A DNA stretch of 64,000 bases, taken from Linderina pennispora. Taxonomy: Eukaryota; Kickxellomycota; Kickxellomycetes; Kickxellales; Kickxellaceae. The stretch spans positions 1,550,001 to 1,614,000 of the forward strand of contig NW_024468249.1 in NCBI RefSeq assembly GCF_002104995.1, read 5' to 3'. Under the pieces are notes generated by a model. It was not told the origin of the DNA. It did no database searches and saw only the letters and a list, made by a program, of their open reading frames with translations. Both the position numbers and the translations under genes were made by a program. Each line of letters starts with the position of its first letter. The stretch's first letter is position 1. Positions 1-9,774 of the stretch are shown piece after piece.

Positions 1-2142
1 ATTTGATAATAGCCGAACGGCACTATTTGTACACTGCTAGTCGATTCTCGAATATGCACGCAGATGATCTTTGTCAGCAACTATATTCATCTCAAAGTTA
101 CCATATCGCTCGTATCCGATCAATTGTAAACGTAAATGTCCAGGCGAGATGGATCTTTCGGCAGAAATATGGCTAAATCATCTTTAAATTCCCTGAACCT
201 TTTGTCATCTCGGATGCCGTACACTATCTTCCTATTAGCCTTTTCGCACATAAACAAGTACAATCCAATGATACAGGGCTGCTATTTTTATAGAGAGAGA
301 CAGGAAACACATGAATTTGTAAACCATGGAAAGAGGCATTTGAAACGACCTGCCATCGAAAACACATGGTACCAACATACATGCTATGCCACAATTCATA
401 TGTCACCTCGAGGGGGAGAGGAAAAAAAGCACACTATATATCGGGGTATTTTGAAGACATGTATAGCTTAAGGCAAGGCATAATACTTCCAATGCAGGCG
501 CAACATTCGGGAGGTCAGGATAAAGCACAATATTCCGAGCAACCACTATTCGTATTATATAATCCACAAAATCCTGCTGCGATCTTGTAACTTGGTGGTT
601 TAATACCATTCGGAGCCAGACTATCTGTTCGAGTTGCTTAATGGTGCATATATGGTCAGTTGGAAACTGTCGCTGCTATGGAGTGAGCATTTTATGGTAT
701 GCAAAAGCAACTGACAACCTCTCCCCTGGCTGGAGAATATCTGAGACATGTTTATTACTTTTTCAGCTTGTCTCTGTCATGCTCAACCAACGGCTCTGCA
801 TCGTCACAGCAACTAAACAGCTTGGCAAGCTGGCTTTGGAAATCATCAGCACGCCTACTAGGAAGATGCCGATGAGACCCAAGAATCATCTAGTGGAATG
901 GGGCTTCCAGACTTCCGATACAGTATGTGCATGCGGGCAAATGCCAGGGCGGGTCTGCAAATGCAGACTAGCATGCATTGCTTTCTGGTCAATCGTGTCG
1001 ATGTTTGCCACGTCGGCCATGTTTGCGTTTTGAGCGCAATAGATGGTTCCATTGCTTTTCAGGCGCACTTTCAAAAATCACTCCACCACCAGCAATCCCA
1101 GAAAGCCATGTACTATACCATCCCCTCGCTTGCTGGAGTCGTCTTTAGCATTCTCAGGCGAATGCAGCTGACGTATTTCTGCATGGCCCCGCATTCGGCT
1201 AGAGCAACAAACAGAAATGCTCCGAAGGTCAAATGGGCATCAGCCAAGACCATGTTTAGAATCGCAGGCATGCGTTGGGAGAGTTTTCTGTTGGGTCCTG
1301 TTTGGGGTCGCAGATCGACTTTTCAGTTGTAGACAGCATTGCTACTCGTGTAGGCGATCAAGGTTGCACAGATGCAAACAGGCAGGCGAGGGCGGACCAG
1401 GAAAAATTGTCCGAGCGGCGCCAGATACGGCCAGCTTGACCGATCGGTGTATCTGATTCGCCAGCCCTAGCTCAGCACACCTTCTAAAACCCAACATACG
1501 TGTATGTTGCCTTTGCCCCTTGCCTCGGTCCATGCACGCCGCCTATATCTGGTCCCATGTCGGTGGTGCTGTCGCCACACGTCATTGTGTGATCTTTTTG
1601 TAGGCAGCAGCCACCGAGATAGAGCCACGGGGTTGGACGAGGCGTCCATCAGACGCTGTTGGCTGGTAGCAGCACCAGCACCATGTGGATCAAATGGTGC
1701 CTCACGCTATTCCTTAAATTGAGCATGCACCATGACGTATACACAGCCAGGAACTGGCGGAAAAGCATCCTGCTGACAAGATCTCTTTCCACGGGAGCAC
1801 GTCGATCAGATTCTCTCCTTGCAAAGCTTGCTGGCCAGAGCCGCTTTTTTGCGACAGTCGGTCATGGTCAGGAACTCTCCAATACACCGAACATACTCGG
1901 GCAGCTCACCCCCACACCTCCTCCTGCAAGGCGGCCTTTGTGCCATGTACTTTAGGGGAGAAGCATGCTTAAAGATCTATAATGTAGAAAATCAGCATGA
2001 GGTGAAGACAGCAGGTGGCCATTCTCTGGCCAGTGGAAGTTCGGTTCCATCCCGGGGTAGATCTTTATTTTCTTCTTGTACCACAGAAAAAGTCCTTGCC
2101 TACCAAGGCGTCCCACTCCACTTTATGCGAGCCAGTATCCAG
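1..2142. other. gene-poor left end
   Basis: I see no convincing gene here. All frames are short and none carries a family signature. On the minus strand between about 750 and 1640 there is a patchwork of short open frames in shifting phases, some with hydrophobic runs, ending in two tandem stop codons near 749. This could be a decayed gene, but I cannot name a family. The last 100 bases are the promoter of the sugar porter downstream. Confidence 0.5.
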
Positions 2143-2150
2143 ATATAAAT
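2143..2150 (+). promoter_or_regulatory. TATA box of sugar porter gene
   Basis: The motif atataaat lies about 120 bases upstream of the chosen ATG at 2267, followed by a C/T-rich leader, as at the other TATA-bearing genes of this window. Confidence 0.45.
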
Positions 2151-2266
2151 TGATCCACGCGCACGCATCCCACCCTCCCCCGACTTTTTCCTTTCTGCTC
2201 AACACGACTCAACTCTTTCTCCGAGTCTTATTTCCAATTCTTCTTCTTTGGTATTCATTAACAAAC

Positions 2267-3875
2267 ATGCCTGTCGACGCTAGCCGGGGGATTGAGGGTT
2301 CGTCGCAGTCCGAGTCTGGGCCGCCATCGACTACACAGGATATCAAGGGCGACAAACCCTACACACAAAAGGGTGATTCCGGCTCACTCACGGAGCTGTC
2401 GGGCGAGGACTCGCGGGGGTCTCACATGAACCGCATGCTGTTTGCTTGCGCATCCGTCGCTGCGCTCTCATCTATCAACTACGGCTGGGTAATTGGGTCT
2501 GTCAACATTCCCAGCTTGGTAATCCAGGAATGCTCGAGCGGGCCTGAGGAATGGAAGGCAGGATTCCCTAGCTGCCTGCCGATGGGAAGCACGCTCTGGG
2601 GTCTTGTGGTGGCATTCACGCCGCTGGGCGCATGGGCAGGATCGCTATTCTCGGGCAAATTCGCCGACAGATTTGGCCGCAAGACCACGCTGCTAGCCAA
2701 CAACGTATTCTTCGTGGTGGGTGCCCTGCTGATGTGTACATCAACATCCATTGCACAGCTGGGCGTAGGACGTTTCGTTTCGGGAATTGCCTGTGGTGTG
2801 GCTTCCAACATTGTCTCTACATACAATAGCGAGGCGTCCACTGTCAAGTCTCGTGGACTCCTCGGCGGATTCCAGCAGCTTATGATCCTGGTCGGCCTGT
2901 TTCTGTCGCAGGTAGTGGCCATTGGCCTGTCGACAGCACCGCTCTGGCGTATCCTGTTCTCGATCAGCGCAGCCCTTGCCATTTTCCAGTCGCTGCTGTT
3001 GCTGCTGGCGCCCGAGTCGCCAAGGTTCCTGGCTTCCAAGGGCCGCCTCGAAGAGTCGCGGACAGCGCTGCAGAAGCTGCGGCCAAATCTGAACATCACA
3101 ATGGAGTTTGACGATCTGGTTGAGGCCATCGAGGCTAGCCAGCTGACTGCCGCCGACTACACGCCGTCGCTGTGGGACGTGCTGTCAGGAAACACGCCGA
3201 CCGATCTGCGCCACCTGGTGTACTGCGTGCTGTTCCTGATGCTCTCGCAGCAATGGAGCGGCGCCAAGGGCGTCATGTTCTACTCGACTGAGATCCTCAG
3301 CAAGACCTTCCACCTTACTGAGGAAGAGATCCAGCATATCCCCAGCATTGCGCAGCTGCTCACCGTGGGCATCGGCGCTATTGGTGCTATTGCCGTAGTC
3401 ATTGGTATGAACCTGTTGGACCGACTGGGCCGTCGCACCAGTGCTGATTGCTAGCTCTCTGATGACATGCGTGTGCGCCGTGCTGATTGTGGTCGGCAGC
3501 AAATTGGACATTGGTCCCATGGTCGCCGCTTTCATGTACATGTTCAATCTCGTGTTCCAGAGCGGCGCTGGCTTTATCCCGTACTTGTCAGCCTCGGAAC
3601 TGCTGCCGTACTACGTTCTTGGCAGTATCAGCGGGCTGGCAGCGTCAATCAACAGTCTCGTGCTGTTTGTTGTCAGCCTTCTGTTCCCGGTCCTGGACAA
3701 GGCGCTGGGTCCGTATCTGTTCGTCCCGTTCGCCGCCACCAACTTCATCACATTCCTGTTTGCCTGCCTGTTTATGCCTGAGGCCAAGGGCAAGACGGTG
3801 GTGCAGGTCATCCACGAGTACAAGGGCCCGCTGCATGTTGTTGGCAACATCAAGTTTTGGAAAAAGCAGGCCTAA
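2267..3875 (+). CDS. MFS sugar porter (GLUT/HXT-like), one frame break
   Basis: Probable plasma-membrane sugar or polyol transporter of the MFS sugar-porter family. Seen: an acidic, Ser-rich N-terminal tail of about 50 residues, then about 12 hydrophobic segments. Family signatures follow in order: DRFGRK in the loop after TM2 (about residues 134-139), PESPRFL after TM6, QQWSGAKGVMFYS in TM7 (QQFSGIN-type), DRLGRRT between TM8 and TM9, and PEAKGKT after TM12. An extra A near 3440 changes the frame: DRLGRRT is in phase 2 and the continuing VLIASSLMT in phase 3. Skipping that base restores the family pattern, so I treat it as one gene of about 535 residues. The ATG at 2267 is chosen because it follows the TATA box and leader; upstream in-frame sequence has no ATG with such context. 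The substrate cannot be told from sequence. Confidence 0.87.
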
Positions 3876-4240
3876 CCGGCAGCACACGATCATGTACAAA
3901 CTTTATTATTGCTCTCTGCACCATACACATTAGCCATCCTTTATGTAGCCGTTCTTATACATCTCTGATAATTTCAACACATATTGTTAAGTATGCTTTC
4001 TTTTAAAAAAAGGTGTCCTGAAGAGAAAATTGGTGTCATAAAAAGGTAAAGAGGTTTATGTTTAAAGAAGTGGATGTGGAAGTTGGAATCGGTGGCAGAA
4101 AAGCGGCTTTCTAAAACCTACACCATACTCGCCAGCAGATCACCTCCTTTGTCAAGAACTAGAGCCATCACAGCACACTCTGCTCGCAAGAAGAGTGGGT
4201 CCATGCGAGAAAGAGCATGGCAGTCCATGCAGTGTTCGAT
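3876..4240. other. 3' flanks of convergent genes
   Basis: AT-rich spacer between the convergent sugar porter and the first small secreted-protein gene. I see no gene; it contains short A runs and probable polyadenylation regions of both neighbours. Confidence 0.5.
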
Positions 4241-4531
4241 TTAGAAGTAGGCCATCATCAGCGAGCCAGCCAGGGCAACGGCGCCCATGCCCAGCGCGTT
4301 GGTTCCAGCACCGTTGGTGATCGTCGAAGTGATAGTGACCTCATCAGTACCAGCGTTCTGCACAACGGTCGACGGGGCAGCAACAACCGGCACGGGCTGC
4401 GCAATCGCTGGGGGACCAGTGACAGTCAGGTACGCATTGTTGTGCGCGTTGGCGACCGGGTAGACGGGGGCCGGGGGGTTGGCAGCGACAATGGCGGCAG
4501 CAGCGGCAATGGCAGAGAGCTTGGCAAGCAT
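4241..4531 (-). CDS. small secreted, probably GPI-anchored protein
   Basis: 96 residues, family not recognised. Seen: a signal peptide (MLAKLSAIAAAAAIVAA), a Pro/Ala/Val-rich middle, a Thr-rich stretch (TITSTIT), then a small-residue site (NGAGTN) followed by a hydrophobic C-terminus that runs to the last residues. This is the layout of a GPI-anchored cell-surface protein. A TATA box sits 145 bases upstream. It is the first of three small secreted-protein genes in a row on this strand; the third (5720-5887) has the same signal peptide, Thr-rich and tail layout. No cysteines are present. Cell-wall or surface location is inferred; molecular function is unknown. Confidence 0.72.
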   Translation of the reverse strand: MLAKLSAIAAAAAIVAANPPAPVYPVANAHNNAYLTVTGPPAIAQPVPVVAAPSTVVQNAGTDEVTITSTITNGAGTNALGMGAVALAGSLMMAYF

Positions 4532-4675
4532 TTTCAGTGAAGTGGATTAAGAGAACTGGGTAAAGGGTTGTTGTCGTGGGACGCTAGGGATGCGCGGGGT
4601 TATCAAGATGGAGATGTAGTCTTGCGAATTGCAATGATGATGTTGGAACTGAGTGATTGAGGTAGTGTCGTAGCG

Positions 4676-4683
4676 CTTTTATA
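4676..4683 (-). promoter_or_regulatory. TATA box of small secreted-protein gene
   Basis: TATAAAAG on the minus strand, 145 bases upstream of the start at 4531. Confidence 0.5.
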
Positions 4684-4917
4684 CAACACGACGGGATGCC
4701 TGCCCTAGCCATACGCGCAAAAGGGCTGGGAATTCGAGACATGCTCCAATATGTGGTCTAGTTACGTTTATTTTTCCAGGGACAAGCTCGCCTATACCCA
4801 GGCCACTCAACAGCAGATGAATCTGGAATCTAGAACTGTGGTCGACATTGAATATTGATCGCCCCTTCCCTCCACCAACCTACATAATCTCAGCTGTTAT
4901 ACAAGAATCATTCGTCA

Positions 4918-5256
4918 TTACGCTCTCGACAGGGCGTAGGCAGCGCTAGCCGCAGCGATTACCAGGGCCAGAGTCACCTCCTGCACTGAGATCTCGGCCA
5001 TGCCCAAGTCATTCACCAAGCGCCTGGCCAACCTCTGCACTACATCGTTAAAAATGTGGAGTGGGCTCAGTCATTGCCGTTCCTTTAAAGTCACAGGATT
5101 ATCAGTGGACCGATACATACGCTTCATTGGTTGCCGTGTGCGGCACAGACCGTCCAGGGCATAGTCACATTGTGCGCTGGCTGCATGCACTGAGACCGCC
5201 ATCAGAATCACTGCCGAAGAAAACAATACGATATACGTCCAAGGTATACGAGGCAT
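4918..5256 (-). CDS. small membrane/secreted protein with one intron
   Basis: Predicted 85-residue protein, family not recognised. Exon 1 is 5256-5121 and exon 2 is 5039-4918; the 81-base intron (5120-5040) starts GTATGT and ends TAG. The two exons join in phase and sum to exactly 86 codons with the stop. Seen: an N-terminal hydrophobic signal or anchor (about residues 7-27), a central segment with two cysteines and several Arg, an amphipathic Arg-rich stretch (QRLARRLVNDLG), and a hydrophobic Ala-rich C-terminus ending ALSRA. Reading through the intron would stop after 24 foreign residues, which is why the spliced form is preferred. It could be a GPI-anchored protein like its neighbours or a small two-pass membrane protein. 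Confidence 0.55.
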
Positions 5257-5719
5257 GACAAAGAAGCGCTTCAGAGACAGGATATGCAGGTCCATGGCAT
5301 ACGAAAAGTAAAGAGGGGTCTGGGATTTTCTGCGAAAGAATGTTGAAGGTACAAGGGAGTAGAGCAACCCTTTGCAATTTACTCGCATCGGCCAAAAAGA
5401 CAAATATATTTTTTCGCAGTACTCCAGCTCAGACAAAAGTGCTACTGCGCTAATCATGCGTGGAGACATGGAGCTGGCTGGTTCACCCTACCCCGCACTC
5501 ATATTCACGGCATGTCAGCCATAAAGCTGCTGTCTATATTGTATAAGGAACAGGGTAATTGAAAACATCGTAATAAAATGTATCCTTGTGGTGAAATTCT
5601 AACCCCACATTGGCATGTCAGAAATTAGGTGACATGCGCAGAAGTGCTCCTTGTGCTTAGATGTACGAGGCGAAAGCAACAGGCGCCAGCAAGGGCAGCA
5701 GGCAGCCAGCGACATCTGG

Positions 5720-5887
5720 TTAGGCAGTGGCGCCGTTCCTGTTGACCGTGGTGGTCACAGTGACCGTGCGAGGGGACGGGCCCTCGTTAGCCTTGCCCTT
5801 GACGGCGTGGGGCTTCTCCCCAGCCTCGGCAGCAATAGCGGCACCAGCGACAGCGAAGACAGCAGCGGCGATCGAGATGAACTTCAT
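5720..5887 (-). CDS. very small secreted protein; tail cut by an in-frame stop
   Basis: 55 codons plus stop. Seen: a clear signal peptide (MKFISIAAAVFAVAGAAIAA), a Lys/Gly/Pro segment, a Thr/Val block (TVTVTTTV) and NGATA at the stop. The same frame continues past this TAA for 20 more codons (5719-5657) that encode a hydrophobic segment (CLLPLLAPVAFA) and then stop again. That tail resembles the GPI-type tail of the neighbour at 4241-4531. So the stop may be a recent nonsense change, a sequence error, or the true end of a freely secreted form. A TATA box lies 109 bases upstream. Function unknown. Confidence 0.6.
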   Translation of the reverse strand: MKFISIAAAVFAVAGAAIAAEAGEKPHAVKGKANEGPSPRTVTVTTTVNRNGATA

Positions 5888-5995
5888 GGTTGCGGTTAGA
5901 GGTGGCGGGTGAAATGAGTAACAAAGGTGTTCGTCTGAAGACTATTACTTGATGGGGATGGTGTTTTGAGGGCAGAGTGCAGGGAAATGCTGGGC

Positions 5996-6003
5996 GTTTT
6001 ATA
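5996..6003 (-). promoter_or_regulatory. TATA box of very small secreted-protein gene
   Basis: TATAAAAC on the minus strand, 109 bases upstream of the start at 5887. The rest of 5888-6283 holds no gene that I can see. Confidence 0.45.
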
Positions 6004-6283
6004 CGTGTATCGAGCAGCATTTGGGCTTTTCTCTGTCGCACGGCATTAGCATCCTGGAGGGTCTAGCCATGTTTCTATCTGCATCCCTGAGACTTGGTCA
6101 GTCAGACACATGTGATCGACATTACAATATGGTGTTCATTCTAGACCCGACTCCTACACATAGTTTCCTGGTCGCAAAGACATAAGGCGAAATTGTGTAA
6201 TCGGCAAGACCATGCGGAACAAGCTAGTCTGATAGACCGCCCGTTTGATATATCCCGACATGTTTCTCCACACTGCGGATTCT

Positions 6284-9200
6284 CTAATCGCGAACAGCCA
6301 GCGTGTTCCACTTGATCGCAATCTGGTCCACACTCCGGTCACTTTCGGCCACGCTGTTCACTTCCTCCACGGCCTCCTGGGACTTGGCCAAATGCCTCTG
6401 CCAGCACGAGTAATGCACAACGCTAGGCTCCAACATGCGCTTGCGCGGCGGAATCACTGCAAATGCAGAGCCCGCGCCGATCCGCTTCAGACAGTGCGGG
6501 CAGGTACGGGTCTCGGTGATTATCACGCGTTTCGCCTGCATTGCGCCCAGACGCCGGCGCGCCTGCAAGTCCTCAGCCTGGCGCAGGTTGTGCACAATGT
6601 CTGTGGCCCGCACTTTCTCATCTAGCGTGCATAGCTGCTTGCGCAGGTAGTCACTGATGGAGCTGGTGAAGGGCATGTCGGAGGGCAGCATCTGCAGAGC
6701 CTTGTTGGCGGGGATATAATGGTGATAGACAGACAGAAGGTGCCCGGCAAAATCACGGTGCAGGTGTTTGCGGACGGTTTCAAGGTCCTGGTCGGGATGC
6801 TGAGCCCGTAGGTCTTCGGCTTCCAGATCAGTGATGTCGGATGGCGGATCGGACACGAGGATATCGACCAACTCAACAAACACACCAGCGCTGGCTGCAT
6901 CCAGGCAGTACTGCTCAGCTAACTGCAGATCGCCGACGCTGTACACTAGGATGTTCAGCGCATGGCGATGCCGGCCAAGCCTTCCCAGCACTAACGCGCG
7001 CTCCTCAAACAGCCCGTCATCCGGCAATCTAGCCAACGCGCGCTCCGGCGAGTAGTGCTGGCTGGATCTCAAAAACAGTTGCAGACTACGGCGGGGCTCA
7101 GCGTCGCGCGAGACGATCAGACGGGGAGACTTGCCTTCGAACTCAGCATCACTACGCTTTTCGCTGACCATGTCGAGGTAGGCAGTGATCATATCGTCAT
7201 GCAGACCAGTGGTCGAGTCATCCCACGTCTCAAACACGTATTTCAGATACTGGACAACCAGGGAGGGCGAGAAATCCCGCAGGAACAAGGCGACACGGGC
7301 GCGTGGGAACGCAGTAGCAGCCGGCCGGTCGTCAGCGAACACTGTCGATACCACAGATTCGGGTGCGGGCCAATCCTCGGCATCCAGGTCTGCTGTGTCG
7401 CGGTTCTGCAGTGGCCATTTGGCGTAGCTGAGCACTAGCTCGAACTGGTCGGCTGGCAGGCGCAGCAGGTAGCGCACGGTTGAGTATGTGCCGTATAGAA
7501 GCCCTGCGCTAGGATCCTGGCCACGAGACTGCAACAATTGCAGAGCATTGCGGTACAGACCTTTGCCGTGGTACAGATCAACCAGCTCCGGGTATTTTTG
7601 GGCATCCAAAAGCAGCTGCTCGCTCTGCTCAACATCGCAAAAGTTTTTGACCCGCAGCAGCGGACCAAGCAGACCAGGGCTGCACTCCAGATACACCTTG
7701 AGCAATGTGGTATCGACGACCTGAGCCATGGCAGCAACCGGGATCTGCATGCGCTGCAGCGAAAAGTTTAGGCGCTTCAGACGCACGTGTGGCGTGGTGT
7801 CGTCTCTGTCAGCATCGCGTGAAGGGAACTTTGAGGACCCATCCTCTGACACCTGGCCGTCGTCGTCATTGCCATTGTCGTTGTCGTCGTTGTCGTCGTC
7901 GTCATCAAACACGCGCACAAGGAACTCCAATTCGCGCTTGCTCTCAGACATAGCCCGCTGCAGCCACCGCCGGTGTTCGGTCAAGTACCGCATCAGGGCA
8001 TAGAGGGCCTCGCGCCACACGACCTGCTTGCGTTTCTTTGTGTCCTTTTGGATGCCAGCCTCGGCAGCTTCTGGTGTAGTGTCAGTGCTGGTACCATCGT
8101 CACTATACTCCTCGGCAAGCTCTCCTGCAATGCGCTCGGGACATAGCGCAATGGCCTCGGTGGGCGTGGCGCCCAGCTCAGCAAACTCGTTGAGCGACTC
8201 CTCGTACTGCGCCTGGTCGCGGAACAGCCAGCGCGCACGCAGCCAGCGGATCTTCAGCGTCAGGTCGTCCTTCTCGTCCTCCAGGATGTTGTCTGCCTGG
8301 GCCACCAGCGACAGGGCTTCGTCGTACTGGCCCGCCTTCAGCACCTCCTCGACCTGCTGCTCGATGGGCGCCGGCATCAGCCGCCATACTGTGCGCTGGC
8401 CAATCGCCCACACCTGCTTGCCGCCAGCGCCGTTCAGCGCACGCAGCGGCTCTTCCTCCGACAGCAGCAGCGTCTGCACCAGCGCCTGCGTGGCAATATT
8501 GCGCACTTCCACGTTGTGTCTTGTGCCCTCCGCGGCTGGGGCCTGCGACACGGCCACGACATATGCCGATGTGTATGTGATGCCCACGGGCGGCTGACTG
8601 AACAGCATTGGCTCAGTGTACTCGCGGCTGCACAGCTTGCCGGCAGCATTAATAAACACACCCACGTCCTCGTGGCACAGCAGCAACTTTTCGCCAGGCA
8701 TTTTCCGGATCAGCGTCTTGAGCCCGCCACCCGAGCCCGCCAGCCCAATGGCCCACGAGCCCCACATACTGCCGGAGTTTGTCGCCGAACCACTGCCTGC
8801 CGCCGGTGCACTGTCCATTGCCGGCCCACCCATGAGCCCGCCTGCCAATGTGCGTAGGCTGGACGTATCCGCTGGAAACAGGTCGTCCCACTGGCCCTCC
8901 GGCAGCTGCAGCGTCAGAAACTCCTTGGCCGACGACAGCGCCAGCAGATTCGATGCGCAGAACTGCATTGCTATTATCCGCTCTGCAGCCGAGTACTCGA
9001 ACGACTTGTAGAACTCTGCGTCCCGCCACTCAAACACCAGCACGCGCCGCTTCGCATGCACCGCCAGCTTCGACACCAGCGTCGGAATCCCGTCGATGTG
9101 GTCCACGCTTGTATGCACGGCCACCAGGCTCGCGCCCTTGGTGTTGTTGAGCGGAGTTGTGTCGCTGAGTGTCTGCAGGTCATATAGCGTGACTAGGCTG

Positions 9201-9451
9201 TCAGAGAGACATACCAGAACGTTGGCCTCTTTGATTACCTCCAGCTGCTCGACCGCGCGCCGCGCGAACGCCTTCTTTGTGTCCAGTAGAGTGACTGATA
9301 GTGCGCGCGTGGGTGTTGGCTCGGTGATGCGGTAGACGAGCAGCGCCCCCGTCGACGTGCCCAGCAGCAGCCGGTCGCCGTATGTGGTTGCGCACTCGAT
9401 GCGCACCGGCAGCTGCTTCAGAACTGGCCTGACGCCGAAAGCAATGTGCAT
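6284..9451 (-). CDS. VPS39: Vam6/VPS39 subunit of the HOPS tethering complex
   Basis: HOPS subunit that tethers membranes for fusion at late endosome and vacuole and binds the Rab7/Ypt7 GTPase. Seen: 1055 residues in one uninterrupted frame. The N-terminus MHIAFGVRPVLKQLP matches the typical Vps39 opening, and an LLLGTSTGALLVYRI strand of the CNH/citron-type propeller follows. The middle is a helical clathrin-repeat region, and the C-terminus has the Vps39 domain 2 zinc-finger-like motif CPHCLKRIG, then VVHYSCWQRHL. The ATG at 9451 is chosen over upstream in-frame codons because it gives the family start. An acidic Asp/Asn run of about 25 residues (near 7855-7910) interrupts the helical region and is probably a disordered loop. 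The gene is divergent from AGM1, with a 323-base shared promoter. Confidence 0.93.
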   Translation of the reverse strand: MHIAFGVRPVLKQLPVRIECATTYGDRLLLGTSTGALLVYRITEPTPTRALSVTLLDTKKAFARRAVEQLEVIKEANVLVCLSDSLVTLYDLQTLSDTTPLNNTKGASLVAVHTSVDHIDGIPTLVSKLAVHAKRRVLVFEWRDAEFYKSFEYSAAERIIAMQFCASNLLALSSAKEFLTLQLPEGQWDDLFPADTSSLRTLAGGLMGGPAMDSAPAAGSGSATNSGSMWGSWAIGLAGSGGGLKTLIRKMPGEKLLLCHEDVGVFINAAGKLCSREYTEPMLFSQPPVGITYTSAYVVAVSQAPAAEGTRHNVEVRNIATQALVQTLLLSEEEPLRALNGAGGKQVWAIGQRTVWRLMPAPIEQQVEEVLKAGQYDEALSLVAQADNILEDEKDDLTLKIRWLRARWLFRDQAQYEESLNEFAELGATPTEAIALCPERIAGELAEEYSDDGTSTDTTPEAAEAGIQKDTKKRKQVVWREALYALMRYLTEHRRWLQRAMSESKRELEFLVRVFDDDDDNDDNDNGNDDDGQVSEDGSSKFPSRDADRDDTTPHVRLKRLNFSLQRMQIPVAAMAQVVDTTLLKVYLECSPGLLGPLLRVKNFCDVEQSEQLLLDAQKYPELVDLYHGKGLYRNALQLLQSRGQDPSAGLLYGTYSTVRYLLRLPADQFELVLSYAKWPLQNRDTADLDAEDWPAPESVVSTVFADDRPAATAFPRARVALFLRDFSPSLVVQYLKYVFETWDDSTTGLHDDMITAYLDMVSEKRSDAEFEGKSPRLIVSRDAEPRRSLQLFLRSSQHYSPERALARLPDDGLFEERALVLGRLGRHRHALNILVYSVGDLQLAEQYCLDAASAGVFVELVDILVSDPPSDITDLEAEDLRAQHPDQDLETVRKHLHRDFAGHLLSVYHHYIPANKALQMLPSDMPFTSSISDYLRKQLCTLDEKVRATDIVHNLRQAEDLQARRRLGAMQAKRVIITETRTCPHCLKRIGAGSAFAVIPPRKRMLEPSVVHYSCWQRHLAKSQEAVEEVNSVAESDRSVDQIAIKWNTLAVRD

Positions 9452-9774
9452 TGTGGTGGTGAAGAGGAATTGTAAACGAAAGGTACAGCGTGAAACATGC
9501 AACTTCCAGCACAGCGCCCCAGCGTGAGGCTGGGTATTTTTAGCTCAGCGCCCTTACGATTTGCCAGAGACACCACCCACGTGAAGCCATTCGGTGGCCA
9601 ATGGCGGTGTAGCGCATATAAGCCCTGATCCCCTGTCCAGTGGGCTTATAAGCGAATAGTGCGCCGGGTGTTCACCCACCAGGAACCTCGCTTTCTTCTC
9701 TTCCTTCGTCCCCACATCAGATTCATTTCTCTCTCCATTATCAATTCTACCACCACAATCAACCTACGTCAAGC
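9452..9774. promoter_or_regulatory. bidirectional promoter, VPS39/AGM1
   Basis: Intergenic region between divergent genes. It contains two TATA-like sites facing AGM1 (catataag near 9616 and cttataag near 9648) and a C/T-rich leader before the AGM1 ATG. Confidence 0.5.

Noticed and set aside
3430-3460. Tiny GT-AG intron as an explanation for the sugar-porter frame break
   Set aside because: Removing gtgctgattgctag leaves a stop and deletes conserved residues; a one-base change restores the family sequence exactly.
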